In this document: positions 40,322 through 49,637 of the stretch, piece after piece
How positions within the stretch are numbered: the first letter of the stretch is position 1
Layout of the letters: each line of letters starts with the position of its first letter
Source: Paenibacillus tepidiphilus
GTDB taxonomy: Bacteria; Bacillota; Bacilli; Paenibacillales; Paenibacillaceae
NCBI RefSeq assembly: GCF_008635795.1
Contig: NZ_VWRQ01000019.1
Location: 62,001 to 126,000, forward strand
Direction: 5' to 3'
Length of the DNA: 64,000 nucleotides
Translations under genes and position numbers: made by a program
The notes under the pieces: model-generated
Databases searched by the model: none
What the model saw: the letters and a program-made list of their open reading frames with translations, nothing else
Told to the model about the DNA's origin: nothing

Positions 40322-42262
40322 GTGAGAACGATTGGATTGGATATCGGCACCACCTCGATTGCGGGAGTGGTCTACGATTTCAAGCATAAGACTGTAAATT
40401 CCACTATTACAGTAACGTCAGAGACAGGAGCCGCCGGCGGACGGGAATGGGAACGTCTGCAGGACCCGGAAGCCATTGTCCGGCGGGTGCTGCAGCTGCT
40501 GGGACAGCTGCAGCATGAATATCCCGGTGTTGCGGGAATCGGGCTGAGCGGACAGATGCACGGCATCGTCTATACCGACAGCGAAGGTCAACACACAGGA
40601 CCGCTGTACACCTGGCAGGATGGCAGAGGGGCCCTGGCCTATAACTCTGCCCGGAGCTATGCAGAGCAGCTCAGTGAAATTACCGGGTGCAGCGTAGCTC
40701 CGGGCTATGGGCTCGCGACGCATTATTATAATGAGGCGCATGGGCTGGTTCCGCCCGAAGCGGTCAGCTTCTGCACGATTGCCGACTATGTAGCCATGCG
40801 GCTGACCGGCCGGAAGCAGCCGCTGATCGAAGCGACTCAGGCCGCCGGCATCGGCTGCTTCGATCAGCAGCTCGGCGACTTTCGGAAGCGGGAACTGGCA
40901 GAGGCGGGCATTCGGGTGGAGCTGCTGCCGGAAATTGCCCCTTCCGGCTCACAGGCAGGAACTACACCGGGAGGTGTTCCGGTATTCACATCCGTAGGCG
41001 ATAATCAGGCCAGCTTCATGGGCAGCGTACGCCGGCCGGCTGAGTCGGTGCTGCTCAATATCGGTACGGGCAGCCAAGTGTCCGTATGGCTGGAGGATGC
41101 CGCTGCTGCGGCTCCGGCGGAAGGGATGGAGGTGCGCCCCTATCCCGGCGGCGGTGCACTGCTGGTCGGCGCCGCGCTGAGCGGCGGCAAGTCTTACGCG
41201 CTGCTCGAGCGATTCTTCCGGCAGGTGATCGGGACGTATACGGGCCAGGCGCCGCAGGAAATGTACAGCTTCATGGAGCAGCTGCTGGCCAGCGTGCCGG
41301 AGCCTGCGGACGGACTTGCCGTGAACACGCAATTCCTGGGCACCCGAACCGATCCCGCCGCCCGCGGCAGCATTGGGGGGATTTCGCTGGACAATTTCAC
41401 GCCCGGCGGCTTGGTGCATGCTTTTCTGCAGGGGATGGTGGACGAGCTGCATGGATTCTTCGCGCCAATTCAGAAGCTTACCGCCCGGGAATATACGGCT
41501 ATGGCCGGTTCCGGCAATGCGCTGCGGAACAATCCGGCGCTCTGCGCCAAAGCCCGGGCGACCTTCGGGCTGCCGCTGCTGCTTAGCGCGGTCCGGGAGG
41601 AAGCCGCAGTGGGCGCGGCGCTTTATGCGGCCGTGGGCGCGGGCGGGGTATCCGGCTTCCTGGAAGCCGGGCGCTTCCTGCCCGCTGCCGCTGCGGTTAC
41701 CTGGCAGGCAGACCCGCCGGCAAGCAGCCGGGAGGAGCCTGCCGCCCTGGAGCAGCAGCCGCCGCCGGATGCAGAGACCCGCGCGCGGCTCCTGCGGGCT
41801 TACGGCTTGACGCCTGCGGTGCAGGTCGTCTCTATCCAGCCGGGAGCTTCCATCGGCCCGCTTGTCATCGGGGCCACCCGGGCGGAGCTTGAGGCTGCCG
41901 CCGAGGACTATCCGGGCTTCTACAAGGTGGAGTATGACGGGGACGGCCGGGCGGTGTTCATCGAGATCGCCGATCCCGGCGAGGGCTGCACTTGCCGTCT
42001 GGCGGGCTGTGAGGCGGATTTGTTCCATACCAAAGCGGAGGAGCTGATCCCCGTGCTGGACGAGCTGTCACCCTATGACCGGAATGATGTTGAAGGGGGC
42101 TGTACCTACCGGTTTCCGAACCTCGGGTTAACCTTTTGGCGATCAAACGCCCTTTCGGAAGCGGATTTACAGACGGAGGAATATCTGGCTCTTCCGCCTG
42201 ATATTTTGGAGGATGAAAGACGCTATCTCTGCTTCGAATCGGTCTCTGTCTGGAAGGTATAA
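40322..42262 (+). CDS. FGGY-family carbohydrate kinase fused to an extra C-terminal domain
   Basis: A 646-residue protein. Residues 1-455 are an FGGY sugar kinase with the phosphate loop DIGTTS (7-12), GLSGQMHG and a probable catalytic Asp227 (TSVGDNQASF); GSGNALRNNP is typical of sedoheptulokinase/gluconokinase-like members. A Pro/Ala/Glu-rich linker (about 455-500) leads to a domain of about 140 residues (GPLVIGATRAELEAA ... GCTYRFPNLGLTFW) that I cannot name with certainty. FGGY kinases usually stop near 500 residues. Start is GTG. The frame is continuous, so this is a true fusion in this sequence. Confidence 0.85.
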   Translation: MRTIGLDIGTTSIAGVVYDFKHKTVNSTITVTSETGAAGGREWERLQDPEAIVRRVLQLLGQLQHEYPGVAGIGLSGQMHGIVYTDSEGQHTGPLYTWQDGRGALAYNSARSYAEQLSEITGCSVAPGYGLATHYYNEAHGLVPPEAVSFCTIADYVAMRLTGRKQPLIEATQAAGIGCFDQQLGDFRKRELAEAGIRVELLPEIAPSGSQAGTTPGGVPVFTSVGDNQASFMGSVRRPAESVLLNIGTGSQVSVWLEDAAAAAPAEGMEVRPYPGGGALLVGAALSGGKSYALLERFFRQVIGTYTGQAPQEMYSFMEQLLASVPEPADGLAVNTQFLGTRTDPAARGSIGGISLDNFTPGGLVHAFLQGMVDELHGFFAPIQKLTAREYTAMAGSGNALRNNPALCAKARATFGLPLLLSAVREEAAVGAALYAAVGAGGVSGFLEAGRFLPAAAAVTWQADPPASSREEPAALEQQPPPDAETRARLLRAYGLTPAVQVVSIQPGASIGPLVIGATRAELEAAAEDYPGFYKVEYDGDGRAVFIEIADPGEGCTCRLAGCEADLFHTKAEELIPVLDELSPYDRNDVEGGCTYRFPNLGLTFWRSNALSEADLQTEEYLALPPDILEDERRYLCFESVSVWKV

Positions 42263-42299
42263 CGCTGGAAGGTATAAAGAATATATCACTTATCAACGG

Positions 42300-42328
42300 C
42301 CCTGCCCGCTCTTGCGGCAGGGTTTTTT
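42300..42328 (+). terminator. Terminator of the kinase gene
   Basis: CCCTGCC pairs with GGCAGGG and is followed by six T residues. Confidence 0.85.
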
Positions 42329-42400
42329 GCGTCTGCCTACGGCAAGGCGGTGGACCGCTGGCTCCCGCTTTACAAATATCTTTCCCTGGGGAAAAACAAT

Positions 42401-42429
42401 TTGACAACAGAAACAATAGGCATTATTTT
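42401..42429 (+). promoter_or_regulatory. mntABCD promoter
   Basis: TTGACA at 42401-42406 and TATTTT at 42424-42429 are spaced by 17 bp. Confidence 0.65.
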
Positions 42430-42445
42430 AATATATATAAAATAA

Positions 42446-42501
42446 GTTTCTCTTAGGAAACATTATTTCCAAACCGCACATTATTTCACTTAGGACAAAA
42501 T
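42446..42501. promoter_or_regulatory. Two MntR-like operator boxes
   Basis: GTTTCTCTTAGGAAAC (42446-42461) and ATTTCACTTAGGACAAAAT (42483-42501) share the core TTTC-C-TTAGGA. They resemble DtxR/MntR-type sites and lie downstream of the -10, which fits repression when manganese is plentiful. Confidence 0.6.
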
Positions 42502-42521
42502 ATTATTCTGGAGGAGAGAAG

Positions 42522-43490
42522 ATGAGAAGCTATGGACTGAAGAATGTAAAGACCCTCGGAGCGGCGCTGGTGACTCTGGCTTTGTTGACTACGGCATGCG
42601 CGCAGGACAACGGGGGGAATGCAGCCGCAGGCGGAGAAGGACGGATCGAGGTGGTGACCACCATCTCGCAAATCGCCGAGCCGGTCAGCGTTATCGGAGG
42701 GGACAAAGTGAACGTGCAGAGTCTGATGGGACCCGGGGTCGATCCGCATCTGTATACCGCTACCCAGGGTGATATCGCCAAGCTGGGCGACGCCGATCTG
42801 ATCCTGTACAGCGGCCTGCATCTGGAAGGGCAGATGAGTGAGGTGTTCGAGGAGATCGGCAAGACGCGGCCTACGGTAGCTATTTCCGAGCAGATCCCTG
42901 AAGATCAGCTGCTGAAGGACGGGGAAGGAGCGACCGACCCGCATGTCTGGTTTGACATTGAGCTGTGGAAGCAAGCCCTGGAGCATGCCACCGAAGAGCT
43001 GAAGAAGCTCTCGCCGGAGGATGCCGGAGCTTTTGAAGAGAATAAAGCCGCCTATTTCGCCGAGCTCGATGCTTTGAATGAAGCCTCCAAAGCCAAGCTG
43101 GCCGAAATCCCGGAAGCCCGGCGGACACTGGTCACAGCCCATGATGCTTTTGGATACTTTGGACGCGCGAATGGCATCAAGGTAGTCGGACTGCAGGGGC
43201 TGAGCACGGAGGATGAATTCGGCGTTTCCGATATTGACGACACGATCGACCTGCTGCTGGAGAATGGTATCCCGGCCGTGTTTGTGGAGAGCAGCATTAA
43301 TCCGAAATCGATTGAGGCGGTCATTGAGGGCGCGAAGAGCCAGGGTCATGAGGTCGTTCTGGGCGGTGAGCTGTTCTCGGACGCCATGGGTGAAGCGGGA
43401 ACGCCCGAAGGCACCTATCTGGGAATGTACGGGCATAACGTGGATACCATCTACGAAGCGTTAAGCGGAGGGGGCGGCGGCAGTGAGTGA
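42522..43490 (+). CDS. mntA: Manganese ABC transporter substrate-binding lipoprotein
   Basis: A 322-residue lipoprotein (lipobox LLTTAC, Cys at about 27) of the MntA/TroA family. Metal ligands are His in GVDPHLYT, His in TDPHVWFD, His in TAHDAFGYFG and Asp in GELFSDAMG. The sequence SLMGPGVDPHLY and GLQGLSTED match B. subtilis MntA closely. It probably captures Mn2+, possibly Zn2+. GGAGGAGAG precedes the ATG. It leads the mntABCD operon, behind two MntR-like boxes. Confidence 0.92.
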   Translation: MRSYGLKNVKTLGAALVTLALLTTACAQDNGGNAAAGGEGRIEVVTTISQIAEPVSVIGGDKVNVQSLMGPGVDPHLYTATQGDIAKLGDADLILYSGLHLEGQMSEVFEEIGKTRPTVAISEQIPEDQLLKDGEGATDPHVWFDIELWKQALEHATEELKKLSPEDAGAFEENKAAYFAELDALNEASKAKLAEIPEARRTLVTAHDAFGYFGRANGIKVVGLQGLSTEDEFGVSDIDDTIDLLLENGIPAVFVESSINPKSIEAVIEGAKSQGHEVVLGGELFSDAMGEAGTPEGTYLGMYGHNVDTIYEALSGGGGGSE

Positions 43491-44211
43491 TCTTGTTGTT
43501 GCAGGCTTAAGCGCCTCTTACCGGCAAAATAAAGTGCTGCACGACGTCTCCTTCCGGGTGCAGCCCGGAACGCTGACGGCGATTGTCGGACCCAACGGGG
43601 CCGGCAAATCGACGCTGCTGAAGGTGATGCTGGGACTGCATCCCAGACTGTCCGGCGAGGTGAGCTTCTGGGGCGCTCCGTTCGCACAGGTCAAGACGCG
43701 GATCGGCTATGTGCCGCAGCGCGGCTCGGTCGATTGGGATTTCCCGACGGATGCGCTCGATGTGGTGACGATGGGCCTCTACGGCAAGGTCGGCTGGCTG
43801 AGACGGCCCAAGGCCGCCCACCGTGAGCAGGCGATGGCAGCGCTGGAGAAGATGGGCATGGCCGGCTATGCCCGCCGCCAGATCAGCCAGCTGTCCGGCG
43901 GACAGCAGCAGCGGGTCTTCCTGGCCCGGGCCTTGGTGCAGAACTCAGACCTGTACTTCCTGGATGAGCCGCTGGCCGGCGTCGACGCCGCCACCGAGAC
44001 GGCGATTATGACTACGCTGCGGCTCCTGAAGGAGCAGGGCAAGACCGTCATGGTGGTCCACCATGATCTGCATACCGTCGAAGAGTATTTCGATCATGTG
44101 CTGCTGCTGAACCGGACGGTGGTTGCCCATGGGGGCACAGCGGAGGCTTTTACCAAAGACCAGGTGTACCGCGCCTATGGCGGGGCATTGCGCTGGACCG
44201 GAGGTGCGTGA
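43483..44211 (+). CDS. mntB: Manganese ABC transporter ATP-binding protein
   Basis: A 242-residue ATPase. Walker A GPNGAGKST (about 37-45), signature LSGGQQQRV and Walker B LYFLDEPLAGVD are present. It starts with GTG within the last eight bases of mntA. It powers the MntC/MntD channel. Confidence 0.94.
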   Translation: MSDLVVAGLSASYRQNKVLHDVSFRVQPGTLTAIVGPNGAGKSTLLKVMLGLHPRLSGEVSFWGAPFAQVKTRIGYVPQRGSVDWDFPTDALDVVTMGLYGKVGWLRRPKAAHREQAMAALEKMGMAGYARRQISQLSGGQQQRVFLARALVQNSDLYFLDEPLAGVDAATETAIMTTLRLLKEQGKTVMVVHHDLHTVEEYFDHVLLLNRTVVAHGGTAEAFTKDQVYRAYGGALRWTGGA

Positions 44212-44214
44212 TTG

Positions 44215-45135
44215 ATGATTGCCGGACTCTCACCGAATACCCAGTGGGTATTGTTCAGCACCTTGATTCTGGGGATGGCTGCCGGGCTGATCGGCTGTCT
44301 GGCTTACTGGAAAAGACAGAGCCTCATGAGCGACGCCCTTTCCCATGCCGCCCTGCCGGGCGTTGTCATCGCCTTTGCGCTGCTGGGCTTCAAGAGTATT
44401 CCCGGCATGATCGCCGGGGCGGCCGTGAGTGCGCTGCTCGGCTTTCTGTTCATCCAGTGGATTCAGTCCTCGTCCAAAATCAAAGAGGATACGGCGATGG
44501 GAATTATCCTGTCGATCTTCTTCGGGCTCGGCATGATGCTCTTGTCCATCGTCAACCGTACGGCCGGCGGCGGGCAGAGCGGGCTGGACTCCTTCATCTT
44601 CGGGCAAGCCGCCTCAATGACCGGCAAGGATGTGCGGACAATGTCGGCGCTGGCGCTGGCCGTGATTGCCGCAGTCGCCATCGGCTTCAAGGAGTGGAAG
44701 CTGTTTCTGTTCGACAGTGATTTTGCCAGAGGGCTCGGGCTTTCCGGGAAGCTGATGAACGGCATTTATATGACGCTGCTGATTCTTGTCATCGTTATCG
44801 GCATCCAGGCCGTCGGCGTCATCCTGATGTCGGCGCTGCTGATTATTCCGCCGGTCAGCGCCAGATACTGGACGCAATCCTTCAAGCGGATGCTGATCCT
44901 CTCGGCGCTGTTCGGCGGCGGGGCAGGGGCGGCCGGAACGTGGATCAGCACGCTGGGCAAAGGATGGCCCACGGGTCCTTTTATCGTGGTGGTGTCGTCC
45001 TCGCTGTTCCTGATTTCCCTTGTCTTCGGCTTCCAGAAGGGCTGGCTGGCGAAATGGCGCCATGTGCAGGCCCATAAACGGCAAGCAGCAGAACCGCTGC
45101 GGCAGAATGCACGGAAGGAGGAGAGTGCCGTATGA
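44215..45135 (+). CDS. mntC: Manganese ABC transporter permease
   Basis: A 306-residue permease of the ABC-3 family with eight to nine helices (LSDALSHAALPGVVIAF near the start). ATG 44215 has GGAGGTG eight bases upstream, preferable to the TTG at 44212. Its last four bases overlap the next permease gene. The paralogous MntC/MntD pair would form a heterodimeric channel. Confidence 0.9.
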   Translation: MIAGLSPNTQWVLFSTLILGMAAGLIGCLAYWKRQSLMSDALSHAALPGVVIAFALLGFKSIPGMIAGAAVSALLGFLFIQWIQSSSKIKEDTAMGIILSIFFGLGMMLLSIVNRTAGGGQSGLDSFIFGQAASMTGKDVRTMSALALAVIAAVAIGFKEWKLFLFDSDFARGLGLSGKLMNGIYMTLLILVIVIGIQAVGVILMSALLIIPPVSARYWTQSFKRMLILSALFGGGAGAAGTWISTLGKGWPTGPFIVVVSSSLFLISLVFGFQKGWLAKWRHVQAHKRQAAEPLRQNARKEESAV

Positions 45136-46019
45136 GCTATACCGGCTGGATTCTGCTTACGGCTTCGCTGGTCGGATTAACCTGCGGCATTGTCGGCACC
45201 TTCCTGATCCTGCGGCGGATGGCGATGATGGCCGATGCCATCAGCCACAGCGTGCTGCTGGGCATCGTTGTTGCCTACCTCATCACCAGACAGCTGAGCG
45301 GCGGGCATATGCTGATCGGCTCCATCGCTGCCGGGCTGCTCACCGCCCTGCTGGTCCAGTTCCTGCATTCGCGCGGCGTGGCCCATGACGCCTCCATCGG
45401 AGTTGTGTTTACGACACTCTTCGCTGCAGGAGTCATTCTGATTGCCACACAGGTGGGCAACGCCCATCTGGATGTGAAGCATGCGCTCATGGGCGAGATC
45501 ACCTTCGTGCCGTGGAACACAGTGGATGTCCCGTGGATCGGCGCGGTTCCCCAGGCGACGCTGCTGCTCTTCATCGTGCTGCTCATCGTCCTTACTGTAA
45601 TCCTCGCACTGTACAAAGAGTGGAAGATCACCTCCTTTGATCCGGCGCTGGCGGCCAGTCTGGGCTTGCCGGTAGCCCTGATGCACTATCTGTTCATGAC
45701 GCTGGTATCCGTGACCACCGTGGCCTCCTTCGACGCCGTCGGCGCGATCATGGTCGTGGCGATGCTGATTACTCCGGCTGCGGCCGCCTATCTGTGGACG
45801 GAACGGCTGTCCGTGATGCTGCTGCTCAGCTGCGCTTTCGGTGTTCTGGCGGCGGTGGCCGGCTACTATATTGCGGTGCTGCTCGACACTTCCATTTCCG
45901 GCTCGATGGCTTTTGCCGCAGGGCTGGTGTTCATCGTCAGCTTTCTGGTGTCGCCTACCAGCGGGGTGCTCGCCAGGCGCTTCCGGGCACCGGCCATTGC
46001 AGAGGAGCAGGGGCGCTAA
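45132..46019 (+). CDS. mntD: Manganese ABC transporter permease
   Basis: A 295-residue ABC-3 permease (RRMAMMADAISHSVLLGIVVAY), with eight helices. It overlaps mntC by ATGA. Homologous to, but clearly different from, MntC, so both are needed for a heterodimer as in B. subtilis. A terminator follows at 46077. Confidence 0.9.
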   Translation: MSYTGWILLTASLVGLTCGIVGTFLILRRMAMMADAISHSVLLGIVVAYLITRQLSGGHMLIGSIAAGLLTALLVQFLHSRGVAHDASIGVVFTTLFAAGVILIATQVGNAHLDVKHALMGEITFVPWNTVDVPWIGAVPQATLLLFIVLLIVLTVILALYKEWKITSFDPALAASLGLPVALMHYLFMTLVSVTTVASFDAVGAIMVVAMLITPAAAAYLWTERLSVMLLLSCAFGVLAAVAGYYIAVLLDTSISGSMAFAAGLVFIVSFLVSPTSGVLARRFRAPAIAEEQGR

Positions 46020-46076
46020 CCCGGCAAATGCGGGCGGGAAGATTTCCACAGCTCCAATAAGAAGAAGCTTAAACAC

Positions 46077-46123
46077 GCAGAGCAGCGATCCTCCGCTAAG
46101 GGAGAATGCTGCTCTGCTTATTT
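46077..46123. terminator. Terminator between mnt operon and convergent gene
   Basis: GCAGAGCAGC pairs with GCTGCTCTGC, followed by TTATTTT; the convergent gene can use the reverse strand. Confidence 0.82.
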
Positions 46124-46147
46124 TGCCATGAAGCCCTGCCTGTTGCT

Positions 46148-46789
46148 CTACCGGATGAACATCCGGGGAAATTGTCTGATGATCGCTTCGCTGAGGGCAT
46201 CGGCTATCATCAGGGCTTCCCGCTCAATACGGTCAAATAAATCGACGCTCTCCTTGTACTCCCCGTTCAGGATCGTGACGGCTTCCGCTTTGGTCATCTG
46301 CAGATGGGAATAGAAGAGCTTCTTGAATGCAGGCTTGGATAAGTAAGGGTTGATGCGGGTCAGAAAATTGATGATCTGGTCGGCGTTGGCGTACCATTTA
46401 TTCTCCGCTTCCGCTGCGGCTACGGTGTCGCCTTTCTTGGCTGCCTTGACCAGATCGGCAGCGATAACGAGATGTTCATGGATCAGGTTCGTGTAGGCGT
46501 CGGCGATCTTGGATCCGTAAAAAGGCTGGAGCGCAGCCCCCATATCCGCGGGATTGCGCAGCAGACGGGCTGTAACCACATCGGTGTCGGGCAGCGTGAA
46601 CGCCAGGCTGTTGATGAACAGGCGCGTCCAGGTCACATGCTGCTCCCAGAGCAGGCGCATATGATTGCGGAAAGTCAGCTCGGACGGGGTGATACACCTG
46701 ACTTGCGGTCCCCGATAAGCGGGGCGGAACATGGGTGCAGGGTGAAGTCCTGCATATTCGGGAGCACGGTCTCCCCGGTGGGTGTACAT
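46148..46789 (-). CDS. Conserved Bacillales protein of unknown function
   Basis: A 213-residue mostly helical soluble protein with a pattern (MRLLWEQHVTWTRLFINSLAFTLPDTDVVTARLL) seen in a conserved family that is often mislabelled as acetylglutamate kinase; it has no kinase motifs. It has about seven helices with scattered His and Trp (LLWEQHVTWTR). AAGGAGG is eight bases before the ATG at 46789; the longer frame to 46894 is unlikely. It is divergent from the GntR regulator gene, 159 bp apart. No function is claimed. Confidence 0.72.
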   Translation of the reverse strand: MYTHRGDRAPEYAGLHPAPMFRPAYRGPQVRCITPSELTFRNHMRLLWEQHVTWTRLFINSLAFTLPDTDVVTARLLRNPADMGAALQPFYGSKIADAYTNLIHEHLVIAADLVKAAKKGDTVAAAEAENKWYANADQIINFLTRINPYLSKPAFKKLFYSHLQMTKAEAVTILNGEYKESVDLFDRIEREALMIADALSEAIIRQFPRMFIR

Positions 46790-46948
46790 ACTTATAGCCT
46801 CCTTATACATACCTTTAGCCATCATATGCCGTTTCGCCCAAGGCGTTCTGAGGTGTCTTTTGCTTTTGCTGTGAACGGATTTCTGTCTTTTCAAGCGATT
46901 CCGATAATGCTACCATAAAGTAAAAACGCAAAGGATTTGTGGCATAAC

Positions 46949-47596
46949 ATGTCAGACCCTTCTTTGGAAATGAAAGCTTATAAGGAAATACGCCGGCGGC
47001 TGATTGAGGCCGAATACCTGCCCGGAACACTGCTGTCGGAGAATGAGCTTGCGGAGAATCTGCAAATGAGCAGGACTCCCGTGCGCGCTGCAATTTCACA
47101 GCTGGTGTCCGAGGGGTTCGTGGAGTCATTCCGCGGCCGGGGCATTCTGGTAAAAGAAATCACTTTCCGCGAGTACGCCGAAATGCTGGAGATGCTTGTA
47201 TCCATGCAATTGTATGCGTTGACCACCGCCGAAAGGCGCAGGCTGGAGTTCGACCTGGACGCGTTGAAGACGCAGCTTGACAAGCAGGCTGCAGCCAAGG
47301 AAGCCAATGACCCTTACGGCTATTATGAGAGCTTTCTGGAATTTATCGAGACCCTGATCCTGCCGCTGCATAACCGGCATATGCATGGCGTCCTTAACCA
47401 GCTGAGGGGCAAAATTCTGTTCAAGATGGTATCCAACCGCAAGCTCTATCCCCAATACAAACCCCACAAATCGCTGGAATATAACCGCAAGGCTTATGAA
47501 GCCTTGGTGAAGAATGATCTGGCCGCAACGAAGGCGGCGGTGCAGGAAATTTACACAACAACGTATGAACACTTGATAACGAACGGATTTATATAA
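46949..47596 (+). CDS. GntR-family regulator (FadR/FCD type)
   Basis: A 215-residue GntR regulator with a winged HTH (about residues 10-75; LSENELAENLQMSRTPVRAAISQLVSEGFVE) and a helical FCD-type effector domain. ATG 46949 is preferred, although AAGGA is a little far; TTG 46937 is too near it. It lies upstream of the metallophosphoesterase/ABC operon, and CAACTT-N6-AAGTTG at 47724-47741 is a likely operator, so it probably regulates that operon. A terminator separates them. Confidence 0.88.
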   Translation: MSDPSLEMKAYKEIRRRLIEAEYLPGTLLSENELAENLQMSRTPVRAAISQLVSEGFVESFRGRGILVKEITFREYAEMLEMLVSMQLYALTTAERRRLEFDLDALKTQLDKQAAAKEANDPYGYYESFLEFIETLILPLHNRHMHGVLNQLRGKILFKMVSNRKLYPQYKPHKSLEYNRKAYEALVKNDLAATKAAVQEIYTTTYEHLITNGFI

Positions 47597-47604
47597 TCAT
47601 TGCG

Positions 47605-47641
47605 AAGAGCTTCCGGAGATTGCTGCGGAGGCTCTTTTTTT
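47605..47641 (+). terminator. Terminator of the GntR gene
   Basis: AGAGCTTCCG pairs with CGGAGGCTCT (wobble), followed by seven T residues. Confidence 0.8.
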
Positions 47642-47723
47642 ATGGCATACCGGCAGTTTGCCTGTAATCGGTGTTCTTGATAGAGAATTATCTTTAACAA
47701 AAATAATCTCTTTTTTTAATATA

Positions 47724-47741
47724 CAACTTACATACAAGTTG
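47724..47741. promoter_or_regulatory. Candidate GntR operator
   Basis: CAACTTACATACAAGTTG is a perfect CAACTT-N6-AAGTTG inverted repeat, about 50 bp before the first metallophosphoesterase start and within the expected promoter region. Confidence 0.6.
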
Positions 47742-47790
47742 CATACTTTTATTCGGGACCACTATTAACCCTGAAGGAGAGATTGACAGA

Positions 47791-48786
47791 ATGACAGTGC
47801 AGTTGAACCGTGAGCGCAGTGAACTGTTTGTTGACGAGACATGGATATCCACGGATAAACGTCCCTGGTTTGGACAATTGCCGGAAGAGCTGGGCGGGGA
47901 TTTCTCTTTTGCCGTAATGGGAGACCGCTGCGGGATGATGACAGCCGGTGTGTTCGAGCAAGGGCTTGAGCTTCTGCAGGATCTGCGGCCGGACTTCGTT
48001 CTCTTCGTGGGAGATTTGGTGGAAGGATACTGGAAGAATGCAGAGGATGCCCGCGGGGAGTGGGCGTATATTGACGGTGTCATTGCGAAGGCGGGGCTGC
48101 CGTTCTTCCAGACGATCGGCAACCATGATTTCGGGACGCAGGCGATGGCCGATGTGTGGCATGAACGGAAGGGGCATGAATATTATGCATTCCGCACCGG
48201 CGGTGCACTATTCCTGGTCCTGAATACAGAAGATCCGTTCGAGGCATTGCCGGACGAATTCATTGAGATTGTAAAGCGGGCGACAGCTAACGTCCATCGC
48301 GAGCCGGAGCATGCGCTGGAACATCTTCATGCGTTCAACGAGGAGATTATCGGACATTTGACGCCGGAGCAGATGGGCATGATGTTCCAGGTGAAGCTGG
48401 GCATCAGCGACCGGCAGCTGGCGTTCTTCGAGAAGGTACTGGCTGAGCATGCCGATGTGCAGCATACCTTCGTGAGTATGCATAAGCCGGGCTGGAAAGC
48501 GGATAATGCCAATTTCGCCCGTCTGGAGCAGCTGCTTGCCGCCCGGCCTTATACGGTATTCGCGGGCCATTTCCATACCCTGGAGCATAGCCGGACAGAG
48601 AACCGGACCTGTATCCAGCTCGGACGTACAGGCGCGGCTCCCCATGGGACCGGACGTGCGGACGACAATCTGATGCTCTGGGTCAATGTCCGGGGCGGAC
48701 AGCCAAGCTTCCGGGTGATTCACCTGGACGGGGTTACCCCCGTAGAAGACTATGCGCCTAAACTGCATGCACATTCGGAAGGGTGA
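47791..48786 (+). CDS. Metallophosphoesterase (calcineurin-like), first of pair
   Basis: A 331-residue calcineurin-like phosphoesterase. Metal-binding motifs are GDR-type (VMGDRCG, replacing the usual DxH), GDLVEG, GNHDFG, MHKP and GHFHT, in the correct order. AAGGAGAG precedes the ATG. It lacks a signal peptide, so it acts in the cytoplasm. It is the first gene of a six-gene cluster with a second phosphoesterase, an importer and a tyrosine-type phosphatase, which indicates hydrolysis of an imported phosphate ester. The exact substrate is unknown. Confidence 0.87.
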   Translation: MTVQLNRERSELFVDETWISTDKRPWFGQLPEELGGDFSFAVMGDRCGMMTAGVFEQGLELLQDLRPDFVLFVGDLVEGYWKNAEDARGEWAYIDGVIAKAGLPFFQTIGNHDFGTQAMADVWHERKGHEYYAFRTGGALFLVLNTEDPFEALPDEFIEIVKRATANVHREPEHALEHLHAFNEEIIGHLTPEQMGMMFQVKLGISDRQLAFFEKVLAEHADVQHTFVSMHKPGWKADNANFARLEQLLAARPYTVFAGHFHTLEHSRTENRTCIQLGRTGAAPHGTGRADDNLMLWVNVRGGQPSFRVIHLDGVTPVEDYAPKLHAHSEG

Positions 48787-48794
48787 GAGAGTCC

Positions 48795-49619
48795 ATGAAG
48801 CCGATTTATTTCGCACATCTGACAGATACCCATATCAATGCGCCGGAGAAGCAGCATCCCATGTTCGGGGTGGATATGACAGCCAAGCTGCGTGCCGTCA
48901 TGGGGGACATCCGCACTCTCCGTACGAAGCCCGCGTTCATCCTGATCAGCGGCGATCTTACACAGGACGGTGATCTTGCCGACTACCGCCATCTCAAAGC
49001 CGTGATTGAGGAAGAAGCCGGACTCACAGGCATACCGGTGCATGTCATTCTCGGCAACCATGATTTCCGGGCGCCTTTCCGTGAAGGATATCTGGGCGAA
49101 GCGCCTTCCGATAAGCCCTATTACTATTCCTTCATCGAGAATGGCTTGCGCATCGTGATGCTGAACTCGCAAATTCCGGGAAGCCATGGGGGCGAGCTGG
49201 ACGAGCAGCAGCTGGAATGGCTGGATGAAATTCTGGCCCAGCCCGCAGAGCAGGGGAACCTTCTTGTCATTCACCACCCGGTGACCCTCACCTCCAGCGA
49301 GCTGATGGATGGTCATCTGCTGCGTAATCCGCAGAGCCTCGCCAAGGTCATCAAAGGCCGCAAGGTGATCGGCCTGCTTGCCGGGCATATTCATTTCCAT
49401 AATATCGGCAGCTTCCATGGGGTGCCAAGCTGTGCCGCTGCCGGCGTAGCCTTTGGGCTGGACCCGGCTTCGGCCGATGCGATGCGCTTTCTGGACAACA
49501 GCGGATACAATCTCGTGACGGTAAAGGACGGGGTGATGGCAGTGCAGCCGCGTATGCTGCCCGGTTCGGAGCGTCTGATGTATGAGCTGACGGCAGCCGC
49601 CATGGCGGCACATCAATAA
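48795..49619 (+). CDS. Metallophosphoesterase (CpdA-like), second of pair
   Basis: A 274-residue calcineurin-like phosphoesterase of the CpdA/cyclic nucleotide phosphodiesterase type. All motifs are present: LTDTHI, GDLTQDGD, GNHDFR, VIHHP and GHIHFH. ATG 48795 is eight bases after the previous stop and follows GGTGAGAGAG; the in-frame GTG 48783 overlaps the first gene. Two phosphoesterases in tandem suggests sequential cleavage of a diester, which is inference. Confidence 0.87.
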   Translation: MKPIYFAHLTDTHINAPEKQHPMFGVDMTAKLRAVMGDIRTLRTKPAFILISGDLTQDGDLADYRHLKAVIEEEAGLTGIPVHVILGNHDFRAPFREGYLGEAPSDKPYYYSFIENGLRIVMLNSQIPGSHGGELDEQQLEWLDEILAQPAEQGNLLVIHHPVTLTSSELMDGHLLRNPQSLAKVIKGRKVIGLLAGHIHFHNIGSFHGVPSCAAAGVAFGLDPASADAMRFLDNSGYNLVTVKDGVMAVQPRMLPGSERLMYELTAAAMAAHQ

Positions 49620-49637
49620 TATAGTCAGAGGAGAGAG

